A stretch of 27,852 nucleotides of DNA from an uncultured Bacteroidales bacterium (GCA_934678915.1 CAKUSF010000015.1:1-27852), one strand, 5' to 3'; numbered from the stretch's first letter, positions 7,165-15,684 are shown. Translations and numbers: made by a program. The notes: generated by a model from the sequence alone, not told the origin.

Positions 7165-7926
7165 ATGAATATGCGAAAGAACATTTTTGCCATTATTCTC
7201 TGCTTGGCCACATCCGCTTTTGTTTTTGGTTGTGGCAATGGAGCCAGAAAAGCAGCAGCGGAAGCGGCAGCAGAGGCCGCGACGGAGAAAGCCCGCCAAG
7301 ACTCGATCGCTGCCGCAGAGTTGGCCGCAAAAGAAAAAACAGCCATGGACATTATCGCAACATTGCCGGACGAGCCGGTCTTTGACATCGTGACTAATTT
7401 GGGCACGATCAAAATCAAATTGTACAGCAAGACGCCAAAGCATCGTGAGAACTTTGCTAAATTGGCTTTGACAGGCTATTACGACAGTCTCCTTTTCCAC
7501 AGAGTCATCAACGGATTCATGATTCAAGGTGGAGATCCTTTGACTCGTGACACCTCCGCTGCCGCTGTGGCCAAGTACGGCCAAGGTGGCCCAGGCTACA
7601 CGATTCCAGCAGAATTTGTCCCTGAATATACTCACAAGAAGGGAGCCCTGGCAGCCGCTCGCAGAGGCGATGTGGCCAATCCTAAGAAAGAATCTTCAGG
7701 TTCACAGTTTTACATTGTTCAAGATGCAGGAGCATGTGCTCAACTTGACGGAGCCTATACTGTTTTCGGTGAGACAGTCGAGGGGCTTGACATCATTGAC
7801 CGAATTGCTCAGGTCGCAACCGACCAAAGGGACAAGCCTTTGATGGATGTACGCATCAAAACTATAAAACTTGATGAAAGTTGCTTGCCAAAGGCCGAAA
7901 ATGCCAAAGTTGGCGATGCTGAGTGA
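7165..7926 (+). CDS. Lipoprotein peptidyl-prolyl cis-trans isomerase (cyclophilin type)
   Basis: This envelope protein should catalyse proline isomerisation during folding of exported proteins. The 253-residue product has a signal with a likely lipobox ending VFGC (Cys 23 from ATG 7165; ATG 7171 is an alternative start). An alanine/glutamate-rich, probably helical spacer (about 27-62) follows. The cyclophilin domain begins near residue 68 with PVFDIVTNLGTIKIKLY. It includes FHRVINGFMIQGGDP (catalytic Arg within FHRV), AEFVPEYTHKKGALAAARRG, SSGSQFYIV, and LDGAYTVFGETVEGLDIID. The domain seems complete. It follows the GH20 gene by 6 nt, though a direct functional link is not implied. Confidence 0.92.
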   Translation: MNMRKNIFAIILCLATSAFVFGCGNGARKAAAEAAAEAATEKARQDSIAAAELAAKEKTAMDIIATLPDEPVFDIVTNLGTIKIKLYSKTPKHRENFAKLALTGYYDSLLFHRVINGFMIQGGDPLTRDTSAAAVAKYGQGGPGYTIPAEFVPEYTHKKGALAAARRGDVANPKKESSGSQFYIVQDAGACAQLDGAYTVFGETVEGLDIIDRIAQVATDQRDKPLMDVRIKTIKLDESCLPKAENAKVGDAE

Positions 7927-8028
7927 ACTAAAAATGCAAAAAATCAATAGCAAAAAGAGGGTTAAAAGTGCGTTTCAATCTTTTTGGACACAAAAACGGA
8001 AGTTTGGAACAAAAAATATTCCTTCAAT

Positions 8029-8060
8029 CTTGCTTGTTTTATAAAAAAACTATACCTTTG
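8029..8060 (+). promoter_or_regulatory. Promoter for a short transcript in the 7927-8238 gap
   Basis: CTTG (8029-8032, one mismatch to TTTG) is followed after exactly 20 nt by TACCTTTG (8053-8060), a perfect TAnnTTTG and the same octamer as the rRNA promoter's -7 box in this window. It faces away from the cyclophilin and towards a convergent gene, so it serves no annotated reading frame. Confidence 0.7.
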
Positions 8061-8065
8061 CAACG

Positions 8066-8146
8066 AATAGTTTTTTCATAGGTTAAGTTTTAGGTTAGAA
8101 TTGCGAACGGGGTCTGCTGAGAGAGTAAACCCCGTTCATCTTTTTT
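8066..8146 (+). ncRNA. Candidate small RNA, about 80 nt
   Basis: The predicted start lies a few bases after the -7 box ending at 8060, and the intrinsic terminator ends at the T-run 8141-8146. That defines a transcript of about 80 nt. Its 5' half is single-stranded-looking and T-rich, with AGGTTA repeated at an interval of about 12 nt (within 8080-8097). Its 3' half is the terminator hairpin with a 15-nt purine-rich loop. There is no room for a credible protein. I do not recognise the family. The rest of the 312-base gap holds a second hairpin (8174-8205) and nothing else I can identify. Confidence 0.55.
8105..8146 (+). terminator. Intrinsic terminator of the candidate small RNA
   Basis: GAACGGGGT (8105-8113) pairs perfectly with ACCCCGTTC (8129-8137). 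It is followed by ATC and six T residues (8141-8146). Confidence 0.85.
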
Positions 8147-8173
8147 ATGTCTAGGTAGTTGATTATAATATAG

Positions 8174-8205
8174 TTGCCCCTCTCTACGCAAATAGAGAGG
8201 GGCAA
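8174..8205. terminator. 13-bp perfect hairpin between convergent genes
   Basis: TTGCCCCTCTCTA (8174-8186) pairs perfectly with TAGAGAGGGGCAA (8193-8205) around a six-base loop. It lies between the small RNA and the 3' end of the minus-strand DUF4857-like gene, which stops at 8239. Neither side has a strong T-run, so it may act as a 3'-end-stabilising or bidirectional stop structure rather than a textbook terminator. Confidence 0.6.
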
Positions 8206-8238
8206 ACTTATTCTAGAGCCCATGCATGGGTCAAATCA

Positions 8239-9288
8239 TCAGAAGCTCATGAAGCGAGGCTTGATGCTTGTGTCAAGAGAGGAGCTGAGAACCAGTCTGA
8301 CGGGGAAGAGGTACTTCGACAGATCAAAACTGTCCGATTCCGGATAGTCCCGACGCATGGTCTTCAAAGTCTTTAGACTACCGGTTTCCAAAGCCCAGAA
8401 ATCTTCTCCGTGAGAGTCACTGACCCGGATTGTGTAGTTGAGGACATCTCCAACAAGGAGAACTTCCTGCTTCGTGACATCCGCTACGACATCAGTGCGG
8501 ATGATCCTTCTCAGGCTGTCCAGAACATAGAACCTGTTTTCTGAGTCGAAAATGTAGGCTAGGGTAGCCTTGTTGTCATTCTCTGTGATGAAAACATGTT
8601 TTATGTCCAGCCCGTTGTCGGTACGGATGCTTTCGATCCACGGTTTGCCATCCACAAGCTTGAGATGGTACAGTTTCCCGTCAGCATCCGTGAGCATGTA
8701 GCCTTCATCGTAGGCTTTTCGAGTGCTAGGATTGCCTGACACTATCTTGGCTGGGAACCTGAACCCGACTGAGTCAAGGGCTGCGTTCAAAGCCGTCTCA
8801 AGCATTTCTGCGCATTTGTTGGTTGCTATTTCGACAACCTTGAATCCATCCTTGCGCGTTACCAAGGCATATTCAGCATCCTCCAGCTCCAAACGCGGTG
8901 GGTTTGATTCCAATAGCATGTAGACATTGGGAGTCTCGGAGTTCACATCCCTTGGGCTGCTTGAGAAAATGATATTGTTGCGTTCGATTTCTTCTCCTGT
9001 GAACTGCTTCCCATTTATGACCTCAGGTACATTGTTCCTGCTGCTTAGAACCCGGTAATAGAAGAACGGAAGCACACTGTCTCCATATTCCCGCCCCTGT
9101 GTGTCGTTGAACAAAAAGTCTTTGCCCGACCGGTCCGTCAGAGAGACAAAGTCTCCGATGGTGCAGCTGTAGAGGGTGAAAGGGGTTGAATATGATTCCG
9201 CTGTGATGATATAGTAAAGCCGTGGGAGCAGCCAAATAGCTAGCAGTACCCCGATAATGGATAAATAAATATTACCTAACTTTCTCAT
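8239..9288 (-). CDS. DUF4857-like membrane-anchored protein of an ABC transporter locus
   Basis: The product has one N-terminal hydrophobic segment (YLSIIGVLLAIWLLPRLYYII), then about 320 soluble residues probably facing the periplasm. There is no lipobox. The soluble part has short beta-rich repeats with aspartates and YxLxxxDGK-like turns (for example MLTDADGKLYHLKLVDGKPW), suggesting a beta-propeller-like or stacked-strand fold. I associate it with DUF4857 proteins found beside ABC transporters in Bacteroidales, from memory. I start at ATG 9288, which puts a short basic N-terminus before the helix. ATG 9318 is also in frame and would overlap the permease gene by 14 nt. It is the last gene of the three-gene minus-strand operon. 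The substrate is unknown. Confidence 0.65.
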   Translation of the reverse strand: MRKLGNIYLSIIGVLLAIWLLPRLYYIITAESYSTPFTLYSCTIGDFVSLTDRSGKDFLFNDTQGREYGDSVLPFFYYRVLSSRNNVPEVINGKQFTGEEIERNNIIFSSSPRDVNSETPNVYMLLESNPPRLELEDAEYALVTRKDGFKVVEIATNKCAEMLETALNAALDSVGFRFPAKIVSGNPSTRKAYDEGYMLTDADGKLYHLKLVDGKPWIESIRTDNGLDIKHVFITENDNKATLAYIFDSENRFYVLDSLRRIIRTDVVADVTKQEVLLVGDVLNYTIRVSDSHGEDFWALETGSLKTLKTMRRDYPESDSFDLSKYLFPVRLVLSSSLDTSIKPRFMSF

Positions 9289-9304
9289 AATCAAATTGAA
9301 TATT

Positions 9305-9976
9305 TTATTGAACTCCATCCTTGAACCTTCTTACGCTATAGTGAATGAGCAGCGTTGCGAGAAGTGTCGTGACCACGAACATCGGCAGGATGCCGTGGCG
9401 GTACGCCATTGACTGCGGTGAGAGGAAGAATGAACTCAGAAGCGCGAACGCCAGCACGAGTTCTGTCAGCTTCATCTTCCATTTAGGTTCAAGACATACC
9501 GCGCTTAGCCAGATGTACGCGCATAGCCCAGCACAGTACCATGTGAGGAAAGAGAAGAGTATTCTCCACACGATGTCCACAACCAGATAGTGGTTCAGAA
9601 AGATGAACAAGGCTACAGCCTGCACTATGAACAGAATTGTCAACATGCATATTCCGTAGCCCTGCATTACCGCGATTGTCTTTGCTTGCGGCAAAGGCAG
9701 ATGAAGGGTAAGTTTGATGCACTTGCGGTAACTTTCCGGAATGAACTGAGCCACCGCCAGCACCAAGCCGCATATTACAGGCAGATAAATCAGATTATCG
9801 ACCAGAATGGAGTTCTTGTTTACAGCGTAAGACCAAAGGAATCCGTAGCCTTGAAGTTCCGCGTTTTTTGACAGTGCAAGAAAATCGTATGCGGTGAATC
9901 CGGCTAGCAGCAGAGCAAGGCAGGCGAGTATGTAGCCTGTCTTGAGCCATTCTTTGTAGATCAGTGATTTTATCAT
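9305..9976 (-). CDS. ABC-2-like permease, six predicted membrane helices
   Basis: The 223-residue hydrophobic protein has six predicted helices. They include one near residues 13-33 (YILACLALLLAGFTAYDFLAL), a second around NLIYLPVICGLVLAVAQFIP, and a last near GILPMFVVTTLLATLLIHYSV. The cytoplasmic-looking start MIKSLIYKEWLKTG is typical of ABC-2 permeases of the NatB/YhaP sort, where a KEW motif precedes helix 1. I start at ATG 9976, 4 nt after the ATPase stop; an upstream in-frame start at 10012 would overlap the ATPase and add a non-conserved segment. The adjacent ATPase and downstream DUF4857-like gene indicate one transport complex. Specific family assignment is uncertain. Confidence 0.72.
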   Translation of the reverse strand: MIKSLIYKEWLKTGYILACLALLLAGFTAYDFLALSKNAELQGYGFLWSYAVNKNSILVDNLIYLPVICGLVLAVAQFIPESYRKCIKLTLHLPLPQAKTIAVMQGYGICMLTILFIVQAVALFIFLNHYLVVDIVWRILFSFLTWYCAGLCAYIWLSAVCLEPKWKMKLTELVLAFALLSSFFLSPQSMAYRHGILPMFVVTTLLATLLIHYSVRRFKDGVQ

Positions 9977-9980
9977 AGTA

Positions 9981-10868
9981 TTAATATTTTCCGGTAAGGC
10001 CGATGAAGGCATCTTCCAAATTCATTTTTTCGGCTTTCATGGTTTCTGCATCAATGCCCTCGGCCTTCAGTGCAGAACGGATCTTGTCCTCCGGGGCGAA
10101 GGAATAGAACTCTGTCCGGCCTCTGTACTCGGAAGGATGCAGGATGAAATCAGCGGACGGCATCTTGGTGGAACCTCCATTCTGGTAGGTGTATTTCACA
10201 AGGCTGCCAGTGAGCACTCCGATCTTGTCGTGGAACAGGATCTTGCCGTAGTCCATGATGATGCAGTCGTCCACAAGTTTCTCAACGTCTTGGATGATGT
10301 GCGAGGTCATGAAGACTGTTTTCTCCTCGGACTTCGCATAGTCACGTAGATATTCGATGAACAACCGTCTGTAGCCAGGATCAAGCCCAAGGGAGAAATC
10401 ATCCAGTACGAGCAGGTCAGCGTTCTGTGCCAGGATCAGGCCGAGCGCAACCTGAGATTTCTGCCCGTTGCTCATGTTGGATATTCTTTGCCCTGGTGCC
10501 ACTTTCAGCCTTGACATCAGTTCATAGTAAGCGTTCTTGTTCCATTTCGGGTAGAATTTTGAGTAGAACTTTTCAATCTGCTCGATGGTCATGAATGAGT
10601 ACTGAATATGACCTTCAAGCAGCAGGGCGATTCTCGCTCTGGTGTCAGAGCTGATGTTCGAGGCGTCTTCTCCGAACACGGTGCAGCGTCCGGAAGTAGG
10701 CTTCAGGTAGCCCATCAGGATGTTGATTGTGGTGGTCTTGCCGGTTCCGTTCTTGCCAAGAAGCCCGGTGATTGTCCCTTTTTTTACGGTAAAACTAAGG
10801 TCCGAGTAGATGCACCGTTTACCGTAATAATGGGTGAGATGATCGCAAATGATGACATTATCTTCCAT
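9981..10868 (-). CDS. ABC transporter ATP-binding protein
   Basis: The 295-residue ATPase shows Walker A GKNGTGKT (38-45), a signature region NMSNGQ (131-136) instead of LSGGQ, Walker B LLVLDD (152-157), a D-loop SLGLDP and the switch histidine in TSH (H190). The catalytic glutamate after Walker B is aspartate (D157, in LDDFSLGLDP), a conservative change that often slows hydrolysis. The C-terminal 80 residues (PSADFILHPSEYRGRTEFYSF onward) form a regulatory extension common in ABC-2 exporters. I start at ATG 10868; a TTG six bases upstream is in frame. It is the first gene of the minus-strand operon. A possible -7 box is at 10888-10895. Confidence 0.9.
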   Translation of the reverse strand: MEDNVIICDHLTHYYGKRCIYSDLSFTVKKGTITGLLGKNGTGKTTTINILMGYLKPTSGRCTVFGEDASNISSDTRARIALLLEGHIQYSFMTIEQIEKFYSKFYPKWNKNAYYELMSRLKVAPGQRISNMSNGQKSQVALGLILAQNADLLVLDDFSLGLDPGYRRLFIEYLRDYAKSEEKTVFMTSHIIQDVEKLVDDCIIMDYGKILFHDKIGVLTGSLVKYTYQNGGSTKMPSADFILHPSEYRGRTEFYSFAPEDKIRSALKAEGIDAETMKAEKMNLEDAFIGLTGKY

Positions 10869-10887
10869 ATTCAATGGTTTTTGGCGG

Positions 10888-10895
10888 CAAAAGTA
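10888..10895 (-). promoter_or_regulatory. Possible -7 box of the ABC operon
   Basis: Read on the minus strand this is TACTTTTG, matching TAnnTTTG, 19 nt before the ATPase ATG. No TTTG-like box appears at the expected distance upstream, so support is partial. Confidence 0.4.
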
Positions 10896-10935
10896 ATCTT
10901 TTCATTCTGAATATGTCCGTCCGCATATTCAAAAC

Positions 10936-10949
10936 CCCAATAAATTGGG
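10936..10949. repeat. Inverted repeat CCCAAT/ATTGGG in the divergent gap
   Basis: CCCAAT (10936-10941) and ATTGGG (10944-10949) form a near-perfect palindrome midway between the ABC operon and the TonB receptor operon. It could be an operator for one or both promoters. I do not recognise the regulator, and it does not resemble a Fur box closely enough to call. Confidence 0.3.
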
Positions 10950-10980
10950 ATGCAGGCCGTTTGAATGCCAAAATCTTGGT

Positions 10981-11012
10981 ATTGTGACGAAAATCGGGGC
11001 TGTCTAAATTTG
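10981..11012 (+). promoter_or_regulatory. Promoter of the TonB-dependent receptor operon
   Basis: ATTG (10981-10984) lies 20 nt before TAAATTTG (11005-11012), a perfect -7 box. The predicted start near 11018 leaves a leader of under 20 nt before ATG 11036. Confidence 0.65.
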
Positions 11013-11035
11013 CCGCTGTTTTTTAGGTAGAGGCT

Positions 11036-13774
11036 ATGATGTCGTATTTATTATCCGCACTCATTGTTGTTGGCAGGCTGTTTTCGGTTTCGGGAACAGT
11101 GACGGACGCGAACGATGGCACTCCATTGTCCGAGGCCGTTGTGGCTGTGGAAAAAGGTGGCCAGACAGTAAAGTGGGACGTGGCTGACAATTACGGCAGG
11201 TACCGGATTGACGGGCTGTCCGAAGGAAAATATTCCGTGAAGTTTTCCTACGTCGGGTATAAGGCGATCTCTCGCGAAATTACCCTGTCAGGAGACTTGG
11301 AACTCTCGCAAAGGCTCGTCCCCGACACGGAAGTTCTGAATGAGGTGACGGTCACAGCGGTAGAGAACAAAGGGGTCACATCCTCCACAAGGATAGGCAG
11401 GGACGCGATCGCGCATATTCAGCCTTCCAGTTTCGCTGATCTGTTGGAACTGCTGCCGGGAGGAATGGCCAAGGATCCAGCACTCGGAAGTCCTCAGCTC
11501 ATCAACCTACGGTCTGCCAATGCGTTATCCAACGCCAACTATGCAACTTCCGCTTTGGGAACGCGTTTCATGATTGACGGGCGTCCGGTGAACAATGACG
11601 CCAATTTGCAGTCCACCCCAGCTTACAGCAATTATGGCAGCAGTTATGTCAATTTCGGCACCGACATGCGTGAAATCAGTACCGAGGACATCGAAAACGT
11701 GGACATTGTCCGTGGAATAGCTTCTGTGAAGTATGGCGATTTGACCAGCGGACTAGTTAACATCACCAGAAAGCGTGGAGGCAAAGATCTGCACGCCCGG
11801 TTCAAGTCAGACATGAAGAGTAAACTCTTGTACCTCGGCAAAGGCTTTGAGTGGGGAGACAAGTCTGACCGGTTCACCCTAAACTCAAGTGTGAATTACC
11901 TTGATTCTCGTTCCGACCCACGCCAGACGCGCCAAAACTGGAAACGTCTGACGGCCAGTTTACGTGCAGGAAGGGACATCAGCGATGAGCGTTTCCGTAA
12001 ATCATTTTCGGCAAGCCTTGACTACACCGGCTCTTTTGACAATCAGAAATCGGATGTTGATCTGGACATCGCTGAAGGCGGAACACCGCTTGAGACGTAC
12101 AAGTCCACTTATAACAAGTTCTCCATTAGCGGTCGGTTCAGCATCAAGTCTCAAGATGAGAACAGACTGTTCCGTTTGTGGGAAGGCGATGCATCGATTA
12201 CCTTTGAGAAGGACGAGATCAATCGCTGGAGGCATGTCTCCTTGGGAAAGTCAACCCCTGTCTCCACATCTCTAGAGCCGGGAGAACACGATGCGTTGAT
12301 AATCCCAGCTAAATACGATGCCACTCTTCGGGTGGACGGCCAGCCATTCTACGGATTTGCAAGCACTTCCGCGATTTTTGCCAAAGGAATATCCCGGTTG
12401 CAGGTCGGAGCGGAATGGAATATGGACAAAAACTACGGTCGTGGTACAATATTCGACACCTCAAGGCCTTTCTCTACCAGCATGGGCGTCCGGCCACGTC
12501 CGTACAATTCAATCCCTGCCACTCACAGGTTTTCTGCTTACGCTGAAGAGACTCTCAGCAAGGAAATCGGGAATTTCTCCTTGGATTGGGTATTGGGACT
12601 TCGCGCGGAGATGATGACAGGAGCCGGGAAGGAGTTTTTGGTTGACATGAAGCCTTATTTGGATCCTCGTTCAAATCTGAGATTGACACTCCCGATGGTG
12701 CCGCTTGGTGGCTACAACCTGAAAACGAGTGTTTACGGAGGCATAGGCCGCCACACGAAATTCCCTACCATGGACATGCTGTTCCCGGATCCCCTCTACG
12801 GAGACATCACCCAGTTCAACTATTGGCCCGTGGAGGAAAATCTCAGAAGAGTGAATATGCTTGTGTACAAAGTGGATCCGACCAACTGGAATCTGCGAGC
12901 GGCAAGCAATGTTAAATGGGAAATCGGAGTCAATGCGGATTGGAACGGCTTCTCGTTCTCGATGGACTATTTCCGGGAAAACATGACCTCCGGCTTTAGG
13001 TATTCCTATGAATATCTGTCCGTAGCGTACAAGAAATATGACGCCTCATCGGTTGATAAGTCCTCTTTGACCGGGCCACCGGATCTGTCGGTGGTCCCGT
13101 ATCAGAACGACACCATCCTGACCGCCTATAGTTACACAACAAACGGCAGTAGGACCTTGAAGGAAGGCATTGAGTTTTCGTTCGGCTCAAAAAGGATTAA
13201 GGCATTGAACACGAAAATCACCGCCAATGGAGCGTGGTTCAGAACTGAATATATGAACAGCCAGCCGGAATACTACCGGCCGAATGTGATGATCGATGGC
13301 AGGTCGTACCCGTACATCGGTATTTACGACAAGAATGACGGTAGTTTTTACGATTCCCTGATCACGAACCTCATGCTAGACACGCAGATTCCGAGTCTGG
13401 GCCTGATCTTCTCGACATCCTTCCAGTGCATGTGGTTCTCCGGACACAAGACAATGCCTGACAGCAAGTACCCGGACTCCTACATGGACAAGGCGGGGAA
13501 CATTCACCCTTTCGATGCCGAGCTCGCTGCAAGTGACGCTGTGCTGAAGCATCTGATAAAAGACTACACATCATCCCTTTACCAGTACCAGAGAACTCCT
13601 TTTGCGATGAATGTGAATCTTAAGGTCATGAAGAAGCTCTACCGCGACAAAGTGTCTTGCTCGCTTTATGTCAACAAGATTTTTGACGTTACTCCAAACT
13701 ACCACAGGAACGACGCTTTGGTACGTAGAAGCGTGACTCCGTATTTCGGGATGGAACTTGATTTTAGAATATGA
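11036..13774 (+). CDS. TonB-dependent outer-membrane receptor with carboxypeptidase-regulatory-like N-domain
   Basis: The 912-residue receptor should import a ligand across the outer membrane using TonB-ExbBD energy. After a hydrophobic N-terminus (residues 1-17, oddly lacking basic residues) comes a CarboxypepD_reg-like domain from VSGTVTDANDGTPLSEA to about residue 90 (YSVKFSYVGYKAISREI). The plug follows, with NEVTVTA, RFMIDGRPVNND and IENVDIVRGIASVKYGDLTSGLVNI. The rest is a beta-barrel ending MELDFRI. It lacks a paired SusD, so it is not a standard Sus glycan system. A stop codon lies in frame just upstream of 11036, so no longer start is available; ATG 11039 is the alternative. The stop overlaps the next ATG (ATGA), and the operon continues for three more genes. 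The substrate is unknown; FeoAB downstream hints at a metal complex. Confidence 0.92.
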   Translation: MMSYLLSALIVVGRLFSVSGTVTDANDGTPLSEAVVAVEKGGQTVKWDVADNYGRYRIDGLSEGKYSVKFSYVGYKAISREITLSGDLELSQRLVPDTEVLNEVTVTAVENKGVTSSTRIGRDAIAHIQPSSFADLLELLPGGMAKDPALGSPQLINLRSANALSNANYATSALGTRFMIDGRPVNNDANLQSTPAYSNYGSSYVNFGTDMREISTEDIENVDIVRGIASVKYGDLTSGLVNITRKRGGKDLHARFKSDMKSKLLYLGKGFEWGDKSDRFTLNSSVNYLDSRSDPRQTRQNWKRLTASLRAGRDISDERFRKSFSASLDYTGSFDNQKSDVDLDIAEGGTPLETYKSTYNKFSISGRFSIKSQDENRLFRLWEGDASITFEKDEINRWRHVSLGKSTPVSTSLEPGEHDALIIPAKYDATLRVDGQPFYGFASTSAIFAKGISRLQVGAEWNMDKNYGRGTIFDTSRPFSTSMGVRPRPYNSIPATHRFSAYAEETLSKEIGNFSLDWVLGLRAEMMTGAGKEFLVDMKPYLDPRSNLRLTLPMVPLGGYNLKTSVYGGIGRHTKFPTMDMLFPDPLYGDITQFNYWPVEENLRRVNMLVYKVDPTNWNLRAASNVKWEIGVNADWNGFSFSMDYFRENMTSGFRYSYEYLSVAYKKYDASSVDKSSLTGPPDLSVVPYQNDTILTAYSYTTNGSRTLKEGIEFSFGSKRIKALNTKITANGAWFRTEYMNSQPEYYRPNVMIDGRSYPYIGIYDKNDGSFYDSLITNLMLDTQIPSLGLIFSTSFQCMWFSGHKTMPDSKYPDSYMDKAGNIHPFDAELAASDAVLKHLIKDYTSSLYQYQRTPFAMNVNLKVMKKLYRDKVSCSLYVNKIFDVTPNYHRNDALVRRSVTPYFGMELDFRI

Positions 13775-14160
13775 AGAACAAGGGTCTGATCATACTATCA
13801 CTGTTGCTCCCGCTCGTTCTTTCGTGCGGGCGAGGCGTTGACGAGATATATTCCACCGTGACACTGAACGCAGTGTGCGGAGACATGAATTTGGTGTCTA
13901 TCCGCGTGGACAATTCGCAGAAAGGTAACTTTTTCCGTAATCTGAACACAGGCGAGGAATATTCCTACCCTATGTTCGTGAATGGCAATTGTACCTTGAA
14001 GATCCTGAAAGGCGTGTACATTTTCGCATTTGACGGAACCGCCACATTGCCTGATGGCTCCACATGCCGCGTAAGATGCTATGAGCATCGCTCCCCGAAC
14101 GATTCGGTGAACATCTTGGATGATTCTGTGGAACTTACTGTTGAATTGCTGAAACTATGA
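13771..14160 (+). CDS. Small lipoprotein of the TonB receptor operon
   Basis: The 129-residue product has a lipoprotein signal with lipobox VLSC (Cys 19), so it should be lipid-anchored in the envelope. The mature part is beta-rich (TVTLNAVCGDMNLVSIRV, GNCTLKILKGVYIFAFDGTATLPDG) and may form a single immunoglobulin-like or FimA/Mfa-like sandwich. I do not recognise a named family. It overlaps the receptor stop and the next gene's start as ATGA at both ends, so it is translationally coupled on both sides. In TonB systems without SusD, small surface lipoproteins often help bind ligand; that role is inference. Confidence 0.8.
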   Translation: MKNKGLIILSLLLPLVLSCGRGVDEIYSTVTLNAVCGDMNLVSIRVDNSQKGNFFRNLNTGEEYSYPMFVNGNCTLKILKGVYIFAFDGTATLPDGSTCRVRCYEHRSPNDSVNILDDSVELTVELLKL

Positions 14161-15671
14161 GAAAGAGTCTTGCTGTCATATCCTGTGCCCTCCTTGTCAG
14201 TGCGCCCTTGTCCCTTTCAGGGCAAGGAACAGCCAACCTTAAGGAAAGGCAGTGGAACGATCCTTATCTGGCTGTAGGCAACAAGACCTCTTCCGCTTAC
14301 ACACCTGTCGCCACTTTGCTGTCACCTTATTATTCATATTCTTCAGCAGCTGCGTCATTTGATTTGAGGGAAGAGGGGAGCGGAGCTTATATTCCCGAAG
14401 AAGGCAATGCCTTAAGACAAGGGAGATTTGATGCAGAGTCATTTTTGAGGCTCAAAGGCAATTCTGCGGTAAGCGGCAGAGTCGGCTATCGTCGCGCTGT
14501 CAAGCATGATGTTGTCCTTAACGAGACCAGTGACTACGAGCTCTTGCGTCCCTATGTCCTCATTGACACTGTCGGAGGGAACCTTCAACATGAGCAATAT
14601 AGTTTCCAAGGGGCCTGGATGCAACGTTCGGGCAGGCTAGTGTACTCTGTGTACGGAGGTTATAAGGCTGTGCATGAATATCGTAGCTTTGATCCAAGAC
14701 CTAGGAATATCTCATCCGACTTCAAGGCCGATGCCTCGTTAGGTTATGTTTTCCCCCAAGGAAGTGTTATCGGCTATGCTGGCTACAGGAAATACCATCA
14801 GCGTCAGGATGTCACCTTTATGAACAACACCGGAGCCAACACCACACTCTTTCATTCTACGGGGCTTGGGACTGACTATTACCGCTTTAGAAGTACAGGA
14901 ATCTTTGCCGCAACACGTTATGAAGGCCACGGCCTTGAGGCCGGGATTGTCGGCACTAGTGCCTCAGGGAAACTCCACTGTGGCCTCTCTTATGGCTTGC
15001 TGGGGGTCACGCGTCATCTTTCAAACCAGAACGATGCCCCTTTGAGCACGCTGGAAACTGAATCGCTCAACTCTTTCGCCTCTTACCGTGTCTCTAATTC
15101 CTTTGCCGTTGAGGCGAAGGTGGAACATGAAAGGCGTACGGGCTACGAAAATGTCATAGATTGCGCAGCATCAGGGATTTACGATGACATTCTGTCCCTT
15201 GACATGTACTCTCAAAGCATGCTTAATGCTTCGGTCTCCGGGGTACTCCGTATGGAGAGACGTTATGGAATCTGGCATCTGATGCCCTCGGTGCGTTGGC
15301 TGCAGTCTTCCGAGGAGTATCGTTACCCATCTTCATGGATGAAGTATTCTGTTCTGGCCGGTCGGCTCTTAGGAGGCTTCTCCACCATCAGAGGTCCGTG
15401 GTTGTATGACTTGACAGGTGGTTTTGAGTTTGGAGGCTGTCTCTACGATGATTGCACGCTACAGACTGGAGAGGAGCGTATTCGTGACGCCTATCTGGAC
15501 AAATTTGAGCGCAGGACAAACAACTACATTCAATGCCATGCTGGTGCTCTAGCACAGAAGGAAATCAGTGGAACCGTAGCTGTTTTCTCACGTGTGACCC
15601 TTGGAGGAATGTTTTACGGACAAGGCTCTCGAATGCTGGCGTTGACCATTTCAATAGGAATATCTTATTAA
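14157..15671 (+). CDS. DUF6850-like outer-membrane beta-barrel protein
   Basis: The 504-residue product starts with a signal peptide (MRKSLAVISCALLVSAPLSLS, probable cleavage near GQG). Many amphipathic strands with aromatic girdle residues follow, ending in a strand at the C-terminus (MLALTISIGISY). The N-terminal NDPYLAVGNKTSS region and alternating Tyr/Gly-rich strands (SGRVGYRRAV, YSVYGGYKAVHEYRSF) fit what I remember of the DUF6850 family, which occurs in Bacteroidales next to TonB receptors and DUF4876 proteins. No enzymatic motif is visible. It begins inside the preceding stop (ATGA) and ends 13 nt before the BACON lipoprotein. Role unknown; it may be an accessory porin or scaffold. 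Confidence 0.7.
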   Translation: MRKSLAVISCALLVSAPLSLSGQGTANLKERQWNDPYLAVGNKTSSAYTPVATLLSPYYSYSSAAASFDLREEGSGAYIPEEGNALRQGRFDAESFLRLKGNSAVSGRVGYRRAVKHDVVLNETSDYELLRPYVLIDTVGGNLQHEQYSFQGAWMQRSGRLVYSVYGGYKAVHEYRSFDPRPRNISSDFKADASLGYVFPQGSVIGYAGYRKYHQRQDVTFMNNTGANTTLFHSTGLGTDYYRFRSTGIFAATRYEGHGLEAGIVGTSASGKLHCGLSYGLLGVTRHLSNQNDAPLSTLETESLNSFASYRVSNSFAVEAKVEHERRTGYENVIDCAASGIYDDILSLDMYSQSMLNASVSGVLRMERRYGIWHLMPSVRWLQSSEEYRYPSSWMKYSVLAGRLLGGFSTIRGPWLYDLTGGFEFGGCLYDDCTLQTGEERIRDAYLDKFERRTNNYIQCHAGALAQKEISGTVAVFSRVTLGGMFYGQGSRMLALTISIGISY

Positions 15672-15684
15672 TATTTAAAGTATT

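Noticed and set aside
10936..10949. Palindrome in the divergent gap as a Fur box
   Set aside because: CCCAATAAATTGGG does not match a GATAAT-type Fur repeat; kept only as an unassigned inverted repeat.
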